Positions 34,423 to 44,173 are shown, counted from the first letter of the stretch. The stretch: 64,000 bases of DNA from Paenibacillus pasadenensis (GCF_023715725.1 NZ_JAMBOT010000001.1:1109839-1173838); one strand, 5' to 3'. Notes: generated by a model not told the origin, from the letters alone. Program-made: numbers and translations.

Positions 34423-36864
34423 CTACAGATCCCCGAAATCAAAGTCGTTAAGCTCATCCAGCTGCTCCTTTTCTGTCTCGTTCAGCGGCTGCTGCAGCAG
34501 CTCGCTCGACTCCTCCGCGCCGTCTCCCCAAATATCACCCAGCATATCTGCAACTGCCGCTCTTTCCCTTACCTCAAAAACACTGAACGCGCGCCGCAGA
34601 AACAGGAGCGATCTTCGGAACGATTTCTCATCAAGCTCTTGAATGTACACATCCAGCTGCCGCCACAAATGTTCCCGGGACAGCAGCGCGTACCGGTTCC
34701 TCAGCGCAAGGCCTTCGAACCAGCCCGCTCCCAAATCGGCGGATATGCCCGGCGACAGGCGGCGCGCGACCTCGCGCTCAATTTCCAGCTCTCCGGCCTC
34801 GTCACGCTCCAGTAAAATTCCGAACGCATAGCCCGAAAGCTTGGCATTCAGATCGTCGCGCATTGCCAGCTCCTTCAGCTTGGAAACCCATAGTGCTTCG
34901 TCCACTTCCTGGCGCTGCTCGCCGGCTACGGCGTTCATCGCATGAATAGCCGGTACGAGCTCTTTGGCGGCCTCGTCATCACAGCTCGCGCTGTCCATCA
35001 GCAGCAGCGCGCCTCTCAAAAACAGCTGTTTCAAGATCGGAACAAGCCCGGAGGGATCGTAGCGGCGGACCGAGCCGTAACTCAGCAGCGCGGACAGCTC
35101 CTGCACCGTTTCGGCGATCTGCCCGTAATGGCCCGCGTCAACGGCCAGACGCTGGAGCGCACCGGTTGCTTCACCCATAATCCGCTGAAGCCCGCACTCG
35201 CTCGCCTTGCGGATTAGCCTGGCGGCTGAGGCAACATTGTCGCAACCGAGCAGCTTCTCATGGAGAACATAGGCTGCGGCAATTTCTACGGTCTCCCCTT
35301 TAAGGGTCGCTTCTACCGTTTCTATTTCCGCCTCCGGCGACCATTGAAGCACCCATAACTCCGCCCAGGTGGCATTGTCCTGGTTAACGTGGAGCGGACG
35401 GACAAAACGGATGCCGAGCGCTGCCAGACGATGCAGCAGCACAGAACGGTTCAAATCGAGAAAAGCGGCTTCCTCCGACTTGGCTCTCCGGTTTTCACGC
35501 AAATCAAGCTTCAGCTCCGCGGCAACCGGCGACTTGTATTTCTCCAGCTTCAGCCGCTTGAGCTGGCGGTTCAAATCCGCTTGCACCGGCGTCTGGCTGA
35601 CACCTTCCGGCAGATAGCCTATAGCCGTTCCGATGTCGATCTGCGCCAGCGCTTCCGCAACGACCGAAAATTCGCCGTTGCCGAGCAGCACTGCAGCCGC
35701 ATCCCGCAAATCACGCAGCGTCGGCAGGCCGCCGTGCATACCGGCAAGCGCGGCAGCAAGCCGCACTCCCTCGATGACAGATGCGGTGGAGCGCCATGTT
35801 CCTTTTTCCCGCATATAGCCGGCAACAAGGGACAGGTATAAAGAAGGCAAGCTGTCGAGCGTTCCGTCCTGCCGCATGCAGCGCCACATCAGCTCGAAGT
35901 ATGCCGGCGCTTCATTGCCCGCTCCGTACCCGGAGCGGGAGGACAGCTTGTAATAGGTGTAAGGCATCAAAGTCATGCGGGTTGAAACTTCCGGAAGTTC
36001 AGCCCGCTCCTTATCCGTCATGCCCGGCAGCTCCATGGACAATCCCGACAGATGATAGGCGCCGCATATAACGACGATTTTATCCGGGGGGTGGCCTTCA
36101 GCGATGGTCTCGATGATTTTGCGCCGCATATACGCCTCACGGATCTCATTGAGAGCCGCTTCCTCCGGGGCGAGCCGGCGCTCTCGCTCTTCCATCAGCC
36201 CGCGCAGCCCGGAAGAATAATCGGCTATTGCGCTGCGATAAACGCCTGGCCGCGCGGCGTGCTCAAAGTTCCGTTCCCAATAGGTTTCATAGTCCGGCTC
36301 TCCGGCAAGCTCCGCTATCCGCTCATTCAACCGATGCTGCAGCAAAGGCAGCGCCGTTTCCTCATAAGGCGTAACAGCTGTTTTGTCCGGTATCTCTCCG
36401 GCTGGAACTTGTTGCGGGGATTCGGCGGGCAGACCGGCTGGCGTAATCGAATCTGCCCCTGCATCACCATCTGCATCTTCATCCTGTTCGCAAGATTCAG
36501 CTTCAAGCCGCTCCGCTTCCAGGTTTCTGCAGCGCTCCTTCAGCGCCAGCGCCGCCGATGTTGGCAAATCGATCAGCCGCGCGAGCCGTCCGTTCTGCGC
36601 AGCCCACCTAAGCGCTTGATATTCAGGCGAATAGTCGGCAAAAGGATACAGCAGCGTGCGGATCGGGAGCTCATCCGTGTAAGCAAGCAAAGCGACAGGC
36701 GGCACAACGCCATTCCCGGCGAGCTGGGCCGCAGCTTCGCCAGCATCGCTTGGGCCTTCAATCAGTACAGCTGTAGGCTGGACCTCTTCCAGCAGGGCAA
36801 GCAGATGGAGCGAGCCGGCAGGCGACAGATGACGAATGCCGAAATAATGCGGCTGCCCGCTCAC
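34423..36864 (-). CDS. DUF5682-type protein, TraB/EreA/ChaN-like
   Basis: This large 813-residue protein is central to the locus. The N-terminus HYFGIRHLSPAGSLHLLALL followed by PTAVLIEGPSDA is typical of DUF5682, which is related to the TraB/EreA/ChaN superfamily. A second conserved-looking point is VVICGAYHLSGL near residue 270, where a Gly-x-x-His stands, as in that superfamily. An acidic low-complexity stretch (EQDEDADGDAGADS) lies near residues 125-140. The long C-terminal half is helical. It overlaps the MoxR gene by four bases. The enzyme activity is unproven; hydrolysis is the inference from superfamily. Confidence 0.82.
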   Translation of the reverse strand: MSGQPHYFGIRHLSPAGSLHLLALLEEVQPTAVLIEGPSDAGEAAAQLAGNGVVPPVALLAYTDELPIRTLLYPFADYSPEYQALRWAAQNGRLARLIDLPTSAALALKERCRNLEAERLEAESCEQDEDADGDAGADSITPAGLPAESPQQVPAGEIPDKTAVTPYEETALPLLQHRLNERIAELAGEPDYETYWERNFEHAARPGVYRSAIADYSSGLRGLMEERERRLAPEEAALNEIREAYMRRKIIETIAEGHPPDKIVVICGAYHLSGLSMELPGMTDKERAELPEVSTRMTLMPYTYYKLSSRSGYGAGNEAPAYFELMWRCMRQDGTLDSLPSLYLSLVAGYMREKGTWRSTASVIEGVRLAAALAGMHGGLPTLRDLRDAAAVLLGNGEFSVVAEALAQIDIGTAIGYLPEGVSQTPVQADLNRQLKRLKLEKYKSPVAAELKLDLRENRRAKSEEAAFLDLNRSVLLHRLAALGIRFVRPLHVNQDNATWAELWVLQWSPEAEIETVEATLKGETVEIAAAYVLHEKLLGCDNVASAARLIRKASECGLQRIMGEATGALQRLAVDAGHYGQIAETVQELSALLSYGSVRRYDPSGLVPILKQLFLRGALLLMDSASCDDEAAKELVPAIHAMNAVAGEQRQEVDEALWVSKLKELAMRDDLNAKLSGYAFGILLERDEAGELEIEREVARRLSPGISADLGAGWFEGLALRNRYALLSREHLWRQLDVYIQELDEKSFRRSLLFLRRAFSVFEVRERAAVADMLGDIWGDGAEESSELLQQPLNETEKEQLDELNDFDFGDL

Positions 36865-37940
36865 CCGTTTATCTCCGAGCAGGCGTTATACAAGTCGCGC
36901 CATACGCCGCCGCGCTTTTTCATGACATTTTCGAGGTACTCCTTCCAGACGTGCTTATCCTTTTCGTCATCCTTAACGATCGCTCCCTGCAAGCCGGCCG
37001 CAACATCCTCATCGCTTACAAAACCGCCGCCGAAGCTGCCCGCCAAAGCCATGCTGCCGGTGAGCAAGGAGATCGCCTCCGCCGTGGAAATGACGCCGCT
37101 TGGCGACTTCACCTTTGCTTTTCCGTCCAGCGTCGCCCCCTTGCGGAGCTCGCGGAAAATCGTGACCACTTTGCGAATCGCATCGTCCGAAGGAGCTGCC
37201 GCAGTCAGCTCATAAGCGGCCGACAGCTCTCCGACCCGCCTGCGTACAATGTCAACCTCCGTCTCGATATCCTCTGGAGCGGGAAGCACGATAATGTTGA
37301 AACGCCGCTTCAAGGCGGCGGACATTTCATTCACGCCGCGGTCCCGCGTATTCGCAGTGGCGATGATGGAAAAGCCGCGTTCGGCGGATACGTCGCGGCC
37401 CAGCTCCGGAATTGAGATCGTTTTCTCCGACAAAATGGAAATGAGCGCGTCCTGCACCTCTGAGACGCAGCGGGAAATTTCCTCAAATCTGGCAATGCCG
37501 CCGGATTCCATCGCACGGAGAATCGGGCTGCGGATTAGCGCCGCGTCCGACGGACCCTGGGCAAGCAGCAGCGCATAGTTCCAGGAGTAGCGAACATGCT
37601 CCTCGCTCGTCCCCGCAGTACCTTGAATGACTTTTGTTGAATCGCCGTGAATAGCGGCGGTCAAATTCTCGGACAGCCACGACTTGGCTGTACCGGGCTC
37701 CCCAATTAGCAAAAGCGCCCGGTCGGTAAGCAGCGTCGCAATCGCCATCTCAATCAGCCGTTTATGGCCGATGTATTTAGGCGTTATGACGGTGTCGCCG
37801 GCTTTTCCTCCTAAAATAAATGTGAGCACCGCTTTGGGCGACAGCCTCCAACCAGCGGGTTTGGCCTCCTTGGCATCCAGCTCGGCAAGCGCCTCTAGCT
37901 CGTGCGCGTACAGCTTTTCGGCCGGCAATCGAATCGGCAT
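36861..37940 (-). CDS. MoxR-family AAA ATPase
   Basis: This 359-residue AAA+ protein has Walker A LLIGEPGTAKSWLSE (about residues 99-113), sensor 1 FSIIATANTRDRG and an arginine-finger region MSAALKRRFN. The Walker B position reads GGIARFEEISRC, so a Glu stands where DE is usual. MoxR ATPases act as remodelling chaperones with VWA partners, and a VWA gene is two genes downstream in the same operon. It overlaps the DUF5682 gene by four bases. Confidence 0.92.
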   Translation of the reverse strand: MPIRLPAEKLYAHELEALAELDAKEAKPAGWRLSPKAVLTFILGGKAGDTVITPKYIGHKRLIEMAIATLLTDRALLLIGEPGTAKSWLSENLTAAIHGDSTKVIQGTAGTSEEHVRYSWNYALLLAQGPSDAALIRSPILRAMESGGIARFEEISRCVSEVQDALISILSEKTISIPELGRDVSAERGFSIIATANTRDRGVNEMSAALKRRFNIIVLPAPEDIETEVDIVRRRVGELSAAYELTAAAPSDDAIRKVVTIFRELRKGATLDGKAKVKSPSGVISTAEAISLLTGSMALAGSFGGGFVSDEDVAAGLQGAIVKDDEKDKHVWKEYLENVMKKRGGVWRDLYNACSEING

Positions 37941-38024
37941 CGTTATCGTTCTCTCCTTATCGTCAGCTTCTTTTGCTGCAAAAGCCAGTTAAATACCCTC
38001 CGCGCCAAGGTCGCCCCTCCGGTA

Positions 38025-39473
38025 TTAATACAATAAGCGTATGATTTTGCTGTCCGTCACAATACTCATCGGCTGCACAGCCAGCACTCCGCTTTCCGCA
38101 TCGTACCGGAACATGACCAGCGCAGCCTGATCGTTTAAATCATTCTCGCGCAGCAGCCGAAGCAGCCCCGACGTTGCCCTTTCCGTCTTCGGAATATCCG
38201 TAATCGGCAGCTGACGGCCTTCGCTATCAAGAAAAATAGTTGTAGCTCCGATTTGTTTTACCGATTGGAACGATACCAGCTTGACGGGATTTTTGTCAGC
38301 GAGCGGATTTTTGATTTCATTTTTCACCTGCTTGATGACGTCAGGGAACGAGAGGGCCGCCAGCGCTTTAACGCGGGTATAATCCGCTTCAACCGCTTCC
38401 CGCTCCTTCGCTTTTTCCCATCTGATGCGGGCGCTTCCGTCTGCCGGATAAACAAACAGCTCCTCCGGCTGGAACACGCCGTATGACGTATCGTCCTCCT
38501 GCATCAACTTGGCTGCTTTGTAGGGCCGGTAATTCCGGGTTACGCGCAGCGTCCCGTCGTTCAGATCGATCCACCAGCCCTCATCCACAAACTGTTTGCG
38601 GGCCTCGTCCGAATAGGAAAGAAAAGACAGCTGCACCAGCTCCGCGCCCGCCTGAACGCAGCCATGCTCCCGCAGCTCCGACAGCTGCCACGCATGGCCG
38701 AGAAGCTCCTCAATCGGCGAATCGATTGCCATCGGCTGCTCCGGCTGCTCCTCGCGCCCCTGCAAATAAACTCTTCCTTTGTTGATCAGTGACTGCAGTT
38801 CAACCAGCTGCTCAATCGCCGCGCCATAGGCCGATTGGCGGGTTTTATCCGGCTTCATCAACGCCGCCAGCTCCCGCAGCCGCGCCTGCGCCCCCGGAAT
38901 ATAGTAGTTGCCGAGCTGCTTCGCCTGGTCCTCAATCAGCTTCAGCGTCCCTTTGTCAAAGCTGCCGAGGCCGGACTGTACGAGCTGATGCACCAGCTTC
39001 TCCAGCATGTCGAGGCCTTCGAGCTGCGCCCCGATTTTTTTCTTGAGCGCAGCGAGGCTTGTTTTGCTCTTCGGCTTTTTGCCGCCCTCCTGCTCCGTTT
39101 TGGCTGCGGATTCCTTTTTCTTTTCCTCGCGCTGCTCCGCCTTGCTTCGTTTATCGGCAATGTCGTCCGGCACGTCAGCCTCTTCAAACGGCAAACCCTG
39201 CGCTTTTGCATACAACAGACCAAGCGTATGTTTGCACGGGAACTGCCGGCTCGGGCAGCTGCAGCGGGACACCGGGTCATCCTCCTGGATAAAATCGACC
39301 GAGCAGCGGTACGGCTGTTTTCCGCTTCCTTTGCATTCTCCGAACAGCAGCGTTCCGTCTTTGCTCATATTCAGCACGGTAAAACTGTTCTTTTTGACGA
39401 GATCCTTGCCATTTTTAATCGCTCCGGCATTAGGAGCCAGCCGGTCTACATTTGCTTCGGTTATCGTTGTCAT
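38025..39473 (-). CDS. SWIM zinc-finger protein
   Basis: The 482-residue protein has an N-terminal SWIM zinc finger RCSCPSRQFPCKHTLGLLYA (about residues 70-90, ligands C-x-C...C-x-H). A Lys/Glu-rich, probably coiled-coil stretch follows (KRSKAEQREEKKKESAAKTE), then a longer mixed alpha/beta region. SWIM domains bind DNA or proteins. It is upstream of the MoxR gene with an 84-base gap and in the same orientation. A role in target recognition is an inference. Confidence 0.9.
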   Translation of the reverse strand: MTTITEANVDRLAPNAGAIKNGKDLVKKNSFTVLNMSKDGTLLFGECKGSGKQPYRCSVDFIQEDDPVSRCSCPSRQFPCKHTLGLLYAKAQGLPFEEADVPDDIADKRSKAEQREEKKKESAAKTEQEGGKKPKSKTSLAALKKKIGAQLEGLDMLEKLVHQLVQSGLGSFDKGTLKLIEDQAKQLGNYYIPGAQARLRELAALMKPDKTRQSAYGAAIEQLVELQSLINKGRVYLQGREEQPEQPMAIDSPIEELLGHAWQLSELREHGCVQAGAELVQLSFLSYSDEARKQFVDEGWWIDLNDGTLRVTRNYRPYKAAKLMQEDDTSYGVFQPEELFVYPADGSARIRWEKAKEREAVEADYTRVKALAALSFPDVIKQVKNEIKNPLADKNPVKLVSFQSVKQIGATTIFLDSEGRQLPITDIPKTERATSGLLRLLRENDLNDQAALVMFRYDAESGVLAVQPMSIVTDSKIIRLLY

Positions 39474-39555
39474 GGTCCCATCTCCCGTGTCAGTAAAATG
39501 ATAAAATGTAAATCCTCAATTGACGCTGCTTCGATCCGGGCCGAGCATGATCTTT

Positions 39556-41319
39556 CTATTCGTTTGCCTCAAGCTTATCCAGCGCTGCGGTAAAACGGTC
39601 TTGTCTTCCTTCAAAAGCAAGTTTCTCTCTTAACGAGCGCAGCTTTTCAACGAAAGACTCAGGCAGCATAGAAATCATCAGCGGCAAGCGTTCATCCCAA
39701 TTGATATGTCCGAAGCCGTCCTCCGGTTGGAGAAGTTCCATAAACAGCTTTGGAGCCTCAAGATCGTTCGTTCTAAATAACGCCATGAGCAGGAGCCAAT
39801 CCTGATGCCATACAAAACGACTGCCAAAATGGTAATGCCCGCCGTTTTTCACTTGCTCCCTTATGTATTCAGCCGCCTTTTCGTCAGCTCGATGGGTGAA
39901 GCGGCTTACAAGCACCGGATCCTCCAGCTCCACAAAAAGGTGCAACCAGCGGGAATCCCATAATTCCTCCGGTACGACAAGATGTTTGGAATAATCGCGG
40001 TGAGGGAGCTGCCCGTTTGAAACTCGCTCGATCGTGTTGAGCAGCACCGACGCAGCTTCCGTAGAATCGCTCAGCACGCCGGCAAAACGGTCATAAATTT
40101 CGGTTGGATTGAGCAGCCTCGTCGCAGCTCGGAAGCTAAACCCTATGTATTTTTCTTTATGCTCGTGTTCAAGCTCTAGTGCAAAGCGGTTTGCCTCCGG
40201 CGTATTCAGCTCCAGCAGCAGCTCTGCCGCAACGACGTGAGCGTCATCCTTGGGCAGCTCGTTGAAGGCTTCTGCAGTTAGAAGACGCTGCAGAAACAGC
40301 TGCACCTCGTCCACAACCTTGCTTCCTGAATCTTTCAGGCAGCGCACAATAATCTGGATGATTTTCAGCGAGTCGGATCTTTTTGGCGCTGGGCTGTTTT
40401 GCAAGCGGAGCAGCTCTTCCTCGGCATGCGCAATCAGGCGTAAAAGCAGCTCTCTTGAAGGGCTGATTCTAAAGGGTTCAATTGCCAGCTCTCCACCTTT
40501 CGCCGTGACAGCCTCAATGAGGCGGTCTTGAGCCCGTTCCGTACCAAGCCGCTGCAAGGCGAACAGAGCCGTCAAACGGACATCCTTGCTTTTTTCATAG
40601 CTCATGTCCAGCAGAAGCGCTTCATGCTCGGCTGAAGTTCCCAGCAGCTCTATTGCGGCCGCCTTCATATCCGCAGACCCGGTTTTTGCCGCTTCCAAGA
40701 CCAGATCGAGCGCATCATCGCCGAGAAAACCGCGAATAAGCTTGAGCCGCCGGACATCTGCCGTGCCGCCCTTTAAATTTAGCGATTGCTGGAGCAGCGG
40801 AACGACCTGTTTTCCGTATTCCGGTATCATTTTGTTTTGCACAAAATCAGGTATTTCGCTGTATTTATCAGCTAACGCGGAGAGCACATCCTCCACTACC
40901 CGCACATCCACAAAAACTTTCTCGGACAAACTTTCCTGCAGCTGCTCCAGCCGGCCGGAGCCGGTCGTCGTCAAAGCTTTTACAACCGGATTCAGCTTGC
41001 GGAAGCTTGCCGCCGTTTCTAGGTCAAGTGCAACCCGATTCAAGTCGGAAATATCTCCGGCCATTTCCGTTTTGCCTTGCGTGGCGGACACCGCGCTTAT
41101 CAGCATGCTCAGCTCCAGCAGCTTCACCGAGACATCCGATTGTGAAGCGCCAAGCACCTCCTCGACGGAGTCTGCCAGCCGTTTAAACACCGGCACCTTT
41201 TCCCCCAGCTGTCTCAGCTGCGGGAGCAGCTTTGCAAGCCTGGAGTCTCCCGCCGCTATTCCGCTGCCTGCAATAAACAACCGGTGGAGCTCTTTTTGAA
41301 GATCGATTAGTATCTGCAT
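39556..41319 (-). CDS. Helical repeat (HEAT-like) protein, first gene of the locus
   Basis: This 587-residue protein is almost all helical, with repeat-like blocks such as DMKAAAIELLGTSAEHEALLLDM and DVRLTALFALQRLGTERAQDRLIEAV that look like HEAT repeats. I see no catalytic motif. The start is the ATG at 41319 (MQILIDLQKELHRLF), with GGAGGG at the right distance; the longer frame would start inside that ribosome binding site. It is the first gene of the five-gene minus-strand locus, 82 bases ahead of the SWIM gene. A scaffold role is a guess. Confidence 0.82.
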   Translation of the reverse strand: MQILIDLQKELHRLFIAGSGIAAGDSRLAKLLPQLRQLGEKVPVFKRLADSVEEVLGASQSDVSVKLLELSMLISAVSATQGKTEMAGDISDLNRVALDLETAASFRKLNPVVKALTTTGSGRLEQLQESLSEKVFVDVRVVEDVLSALADKYSEIPDFVQNKMIPEYGKQVVPLLQQSLNLKGGTADVRRLKLIRGFLGDDALDLVLEAAKTGSADMKAAAIELLGTSAEHEALLLDMSYEKSKDVRLTALFALQRLGTERAQDRLIEAVTAKGGELAIEPFRISPSRELLLRLIAHAEEELLRLQNSPAPKRSDSLKIIQIIVRCLKDSGSKVVDEVQLFLQRLLTAEAFNELPKDDAHVVAAELLLELNTPEANRFALELEHEHKEKYIGFSFRAATRLLNPTEIYDRFAGVLSDSTEAASVLLNTIERVSNGQLPHRDYSKHLVVPEELWDSRWLHLFVELEDPVLVSRFTHRADEKAAEYIREQVKNGGHYHFGSRFVWHQDWLLLMALFRTNDLEAPKLFMELLQPEDGFGHINWDERLPLMISMLPESFVEKLRSLREKLAFEGRQDRFTAALDKLEANE

Positions 41320-41677
41320 GATGTTGCCCTCCATTGTTTGTAAAATGTTCTTTCTGAGTTAAAAGCAGGCGGTTATTTCACCTAATGATGTAAGTGCTAG
41401 TTCCCTTGCTATTCTCACAAGCAGCTTCAACGCGTCAGTGCCACAAAATCTATGGATAAGCCTCAGCGACTGCAATGAACAATCGGCGGACCTCCAGACA
41501 CAAAATCAGGTTATGATTTTAAAACGAACCGCTCCGGTACTGCCTTTCCAATCGGAGATGAAACCGGGAAATCCGTTTTTGACACATCTTGTTGCACAAT
41601 ATTACGAAAGTGATAGAAAAAAGTTTTAATTATCGGCCAAAATGAGAAATTTTTTATAATCCAATCGATTGGACGAC
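41320..41677. other. Gap between the five-gene locus and the DeoR/KDG-kinase operon
   Basis: About 360 bases without a convincing gene. A 63-codon frame at 41438-41629 lacks a ribosome binding site. The promoter of the HEAT-like gene should lie here, but I could not pick out a clear one. Confidence 0.6.
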
Positions 41678-41716
41678 AAAAAGGACAAAACAGAATGAAT
41701 CTGTTTCGTCCTTATT
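41678..41716 (-). terminator. Terminator of the kdgK-deoR operon
   Basis: The minus-strand stem AAGGACGAAACAG / CTGTTTTGTCCTT (one wobble) is followed by TTTGTCG. Confidence 0.85.
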
Positions 41717-41743
41717 AAATGACATTATCGCAACGAGCAAGCC

Positions 41744-42556
41744 CTATCCCTGCTCGTCCGTTTCCTCGAATTCCTCATCTCCCGCCAAATAAACCGTGAC
41801 GCCGCAGCGACGGGCATATTCAGACAGCGATCCCTCTAGCCGGCGGTCGGTAATAACCGCATCGAGATCCTTGAGCTGGGCGATGGAAAACAGCGAGGTT
41901 CGTCCAACCTTGCTCTGATCGAACACGGCATACGTAATTTGCGAGCGGCTAATCAGCGCCTTGGCAATTTGCGCCTCTTGCTCAGAGTAGGTCGTAATGC
42001 CGCCATTTTCGGAAATTCCGTCTACACCGATGAACATTTTGCCGATGTTCAGATGAGACACCATGCCTTCGCCGAGCGGTCCGCACAGCTCAAAGCTGTT
42101 ATGACGCATCATGCCGCCCGTAACGACAACTTGAATTTCGCTCCCGGCCAGCTCCATGGCGATATTGACGGCATTGGTCACTACGGTAATCCCCCGGCGC
42201 GTTTTAATGAGCTTGGCGATCAAATAATTCGTCGTTCCTCCGGAGAGGCCGATCACATCGCCTTCGACGATATGACGGGCGGCTACAGCGGCAATATGCT
42301 CTTTTTCCAGCAAGGAAATGCCCTGCCGTTCAGCAAAGGAGCTGTCGCGCACCGGATTCATCCCGTCATACATCGCTCCGCCAATCGTCCGTACGAGCGG
42401 TCCGGTCCGCTCAAGCAGCTCCAGATCGCGTCTGGCCGTAGCTTCGGAGCAGCTGAACCGTTCGACGATTTCGGCGATGGTAACACGTCCCTGCTGCTTG
42501 AGCATGTTCAAAATGCCCTCGCGCCGGCGCTCGCCTTTGTTCGGTAGTTCCGTCAT
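41744..42556 (-). CDS. DeoR/GlpR-family transcriptional regulator
   Basis: The 270-residue repressor has an N-terminal DeoR helix-turn-helix (RREGILNMLKQQGRVTIAEIVERFSCSEATARRDLELLE) and a C-terminal sugar-phosphate-sensing domain (DVIGLSGGTTNYLIAKLI, FIGVDGISENGGITTYSEQEA). It follows the sugar kinase gene by four bases, so it likely senses a phosphorylated product of that pathway and controls the operon. Confidence 0.92.
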   Translation of the reverse strand: MTELPNKGERRREGILNMLKQQGRVTIAEIVERFSCSEATARRDLELLERTGPLVRTIGGAMYDGMNPVRDSSFAERQGISLLEKEHIAAVAARHIVEGDVIGLSGGTTNYLIAKLIKTRRGITVVTNAVNIAMELAGSEIQVVVTGGMMRHNSFELCGPLGEGMVSHLNIGKMFIGVDGISENGGITTYSEQEAQIAKALISRSQITYAVFDQSKVGRTSLFSIAQLKDLDAVITDRRLEGSLSEYARRCGVTVYLAGDEEFEETDEQG

Positions 42557-42560
42557 TGAA

Positions 42561-43517
42561 TCAGCGCTCCACCCATCCAGAATTGTTAAGCCGCTGCTGC
42601 GCCGCTCTCCAATCAGGGAGCGCCTCCCAGTCGCCGCGGCTCTGTACGGCTAACGATCCGCAGATGCTGCCCAGGCGCACCGCCTCCGCCGCATCCATTC
42701 CTTTGAGAATTCCGGCCAGAAAACCGGCGCAGAAGCCGTCGCCCGCACCAACCGTATCCACGATTTTTTCCGCCGGATAAAAAGGGATAAACGCGCTGGT
42801 GCCGTCGTTCATAAGCAGAGAGCCGTCGCCTTTGCTCTTAATGACCGTTACCGCTTGAAGCGAGCGCACACGATCCAGAATTTTTTGTTCGTCCTCCGTA
42901 TCGTACAGCAGCTTCAATTCATCCCAGCCCGGCAAAAAATAATCCGCCAGCTCCGCAGCCGGAAGCAGCGCCTCGCGCGCTTCCTCGATGCTCCACAGCT
43001 TGAGCCTCAGATTGGGATCAAAGCTGATTTTCACGCCGGCCTCCTTGGCCGTTTTCATGGCATGAAGAGCCGTGCTGCGCGCGCTGTCCGACAGCGCCAT
43101 CGTAATTCCGGTCACATGCAGAATCCGCGCTCCTTGCACATAAGCGGCGTCGATATCATCCGGTTCGATGCGGCTCGCAGCCGAGCCTTTGCGGTTATAG
43201 TGAACGGCCAGGCGTCCGGCGATTTCCTCCCGGAACATCAGACCCGTGGGAGCAGCGCTGCTCAAAATAGCGCGCGATACGTCCACTCCCTCGCCGCGAA
43301 TTGCTTTAAATATCCGGCGTCCCAGCGGATCGTCGCCAAGCGCGCCGCACCAGCCGACTGAACATCCCAGGCGGGCGAGCCCGATCGCCAGATTGCTTTC
43401 CGCGCCTCCAAATGCCGACTGAAGCGAATCCGCGTGCTCCAGCGTCCGGTTCTCCTGCGGCATAAGCAGCGCCATACTTTCTCCGAACGTAACGAGGTCA
43501 GGCGATGAAGCAGTCAT
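42561..43517 (-). CDS. PfkB-family sugar kinase, likely 2-keto-3-deoxygluconate kinase
   Basis: This ribokinase-fold kinase has the N-terminal motif FGGAESNLAIGLARLG and the C-terminal catalytic motif DTVGAGDGFCAGFLAG (catalytic Asp). The overall pattern (TFGESMALLMPQ, FFD-type region SFDPNLRLKLW) fits KDG kinase, the step after uronate or pectin breakdown. The start is the ATG at 43517 behind AGAGGGGAAG, giving 318 residues. No aldolase lies beside it, so the sugar is not certain. Confidence 0.85.
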   Translation of the reverse strand: MTASSPDLVTFGESMALLMPQENRTLEHADSLQSAFGGAESNLAIGLARLGCSVGWCGALGDDPLGRRIFKAIRGEGVDVSRAILSSAAPTGLMFREEIAGRLAVHYNRKGSAASRIEPDDIDAAYVQGARILHVTGITMALSDSARSTALHAMKTAKEAGVKISFDPNLRLKLWSIEEAREALLPAAELADYFLPGWDELKLLYDTEDEQKILDRVRSLQAVTVIKSKGDGSLLMNDGTSAFIPFYPAEKIVDTVGAGDGFCAGFLAGILKGMDAAEAVRLGSICGSLAVQSRGDWEALPDWRAAQQRLNNSGWVER

Positions 43518-43570
43518 AATTAAAGCTTCCCCTCTCTCCACAAACAGGCTGTTAACAAAACAGCCTATCA

Positions 43571-43604
43571 AAAATGGTCCGCCTGTCCGATGGACAGGCG
43601 GATT
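43571..43604 (-). terminator. Terminator of the membrane-protein gene
   Basis: An 11-base perfect stem TCCGCCTGTCC / GGACAGGCGGA with loop ATC is followed by CCATTTTTG on the minus strand. Confidence 0.9.
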
Positions 43605-43622
43605 CAATGAAACGATTAAGTA

Positions 43623-44051
43623 TTACTGGAAAAACGGATTAACCATGATATAGAGGATAACAACGTATAACGCGAGCAGAATGAAGCTGAACATGCGCAC
43701 CTTGGCGATGTTGCCCGTTGCGCTCTCCCCTGCTTGAATCTGGGCAACGATGCGTTTGAGCGGCTTCGTCTGGATTCCGCCGAGCGCCGCGATGGCCAGG
43801 AACAGCACGATGGAAAGTACCATCCACACTACCGTATAATCCGCTTTTGAAATCATGTAGCCGCCGGTAATGAATTGCACAATGAGGAAATACTGGGCGA
43901 TCCGGTTGCCGGTAATAAGGCCTTCCGCGAGCCCTTGCTGTCCTGCGCCGGCAAGCCGGGACGCGCGGCCGACCAGAAATGGAAGCACCAGGTAAAAGCC
44001 TAGCCCTCCCGCGCCGAGCACGTGCAGGAATAACATTACATCAGTCATCAT
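43623..44051 (-). CDS. Small four-helix membrane protein of unknown function
   Basis: This 142-residue protein has four hydrophobic segments (VMLFLHVLGAGGLGFYLVLPFLV, IAQYFLIVQFITGGYMI, VVWMVLSIVLFLAIAAL, MFSFILLALYVVILYIMV) and a basic loop between segments three and four. The pattern resembles DUF2269-type membrane proteins, but I am not sure of the family. GGAGGTTG precedes two adjacent ATG codons. It is a single gene with its own terminator. Confidence 0.75.
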   Translation of the reverse strand: MMTDVMLFLHVLGAGGLGFYLVLPFLVGRASRLAGAGQQGLAEGLITGNRIAQYFLIVQFITGGYMISKADYTVVWMVLSIVLFLAIAALGGIQTKPLKRIVAQIQAGESATGNIAKVRMFSFILLALYVVILYIMVNPFFQ

Positions 44052-44173
44052 TCAACCTCCTACGCTTGTCTACGTCAAGTATACTAAATCAGGGTTGGCT
44101 TTACAAAAGAAACTCCCGTTTAGCGTGGATATGCTTCCGCTACCTCTAGTTTTCACCTGCAGGCTTGTTCATG

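Noticed and set aside
41438..41629. 63-codon frame upstream of the HEAT-like gene
   Set aside because: No ribosome binding site, no protein-like pattern, and it lies in a likely promoter region.
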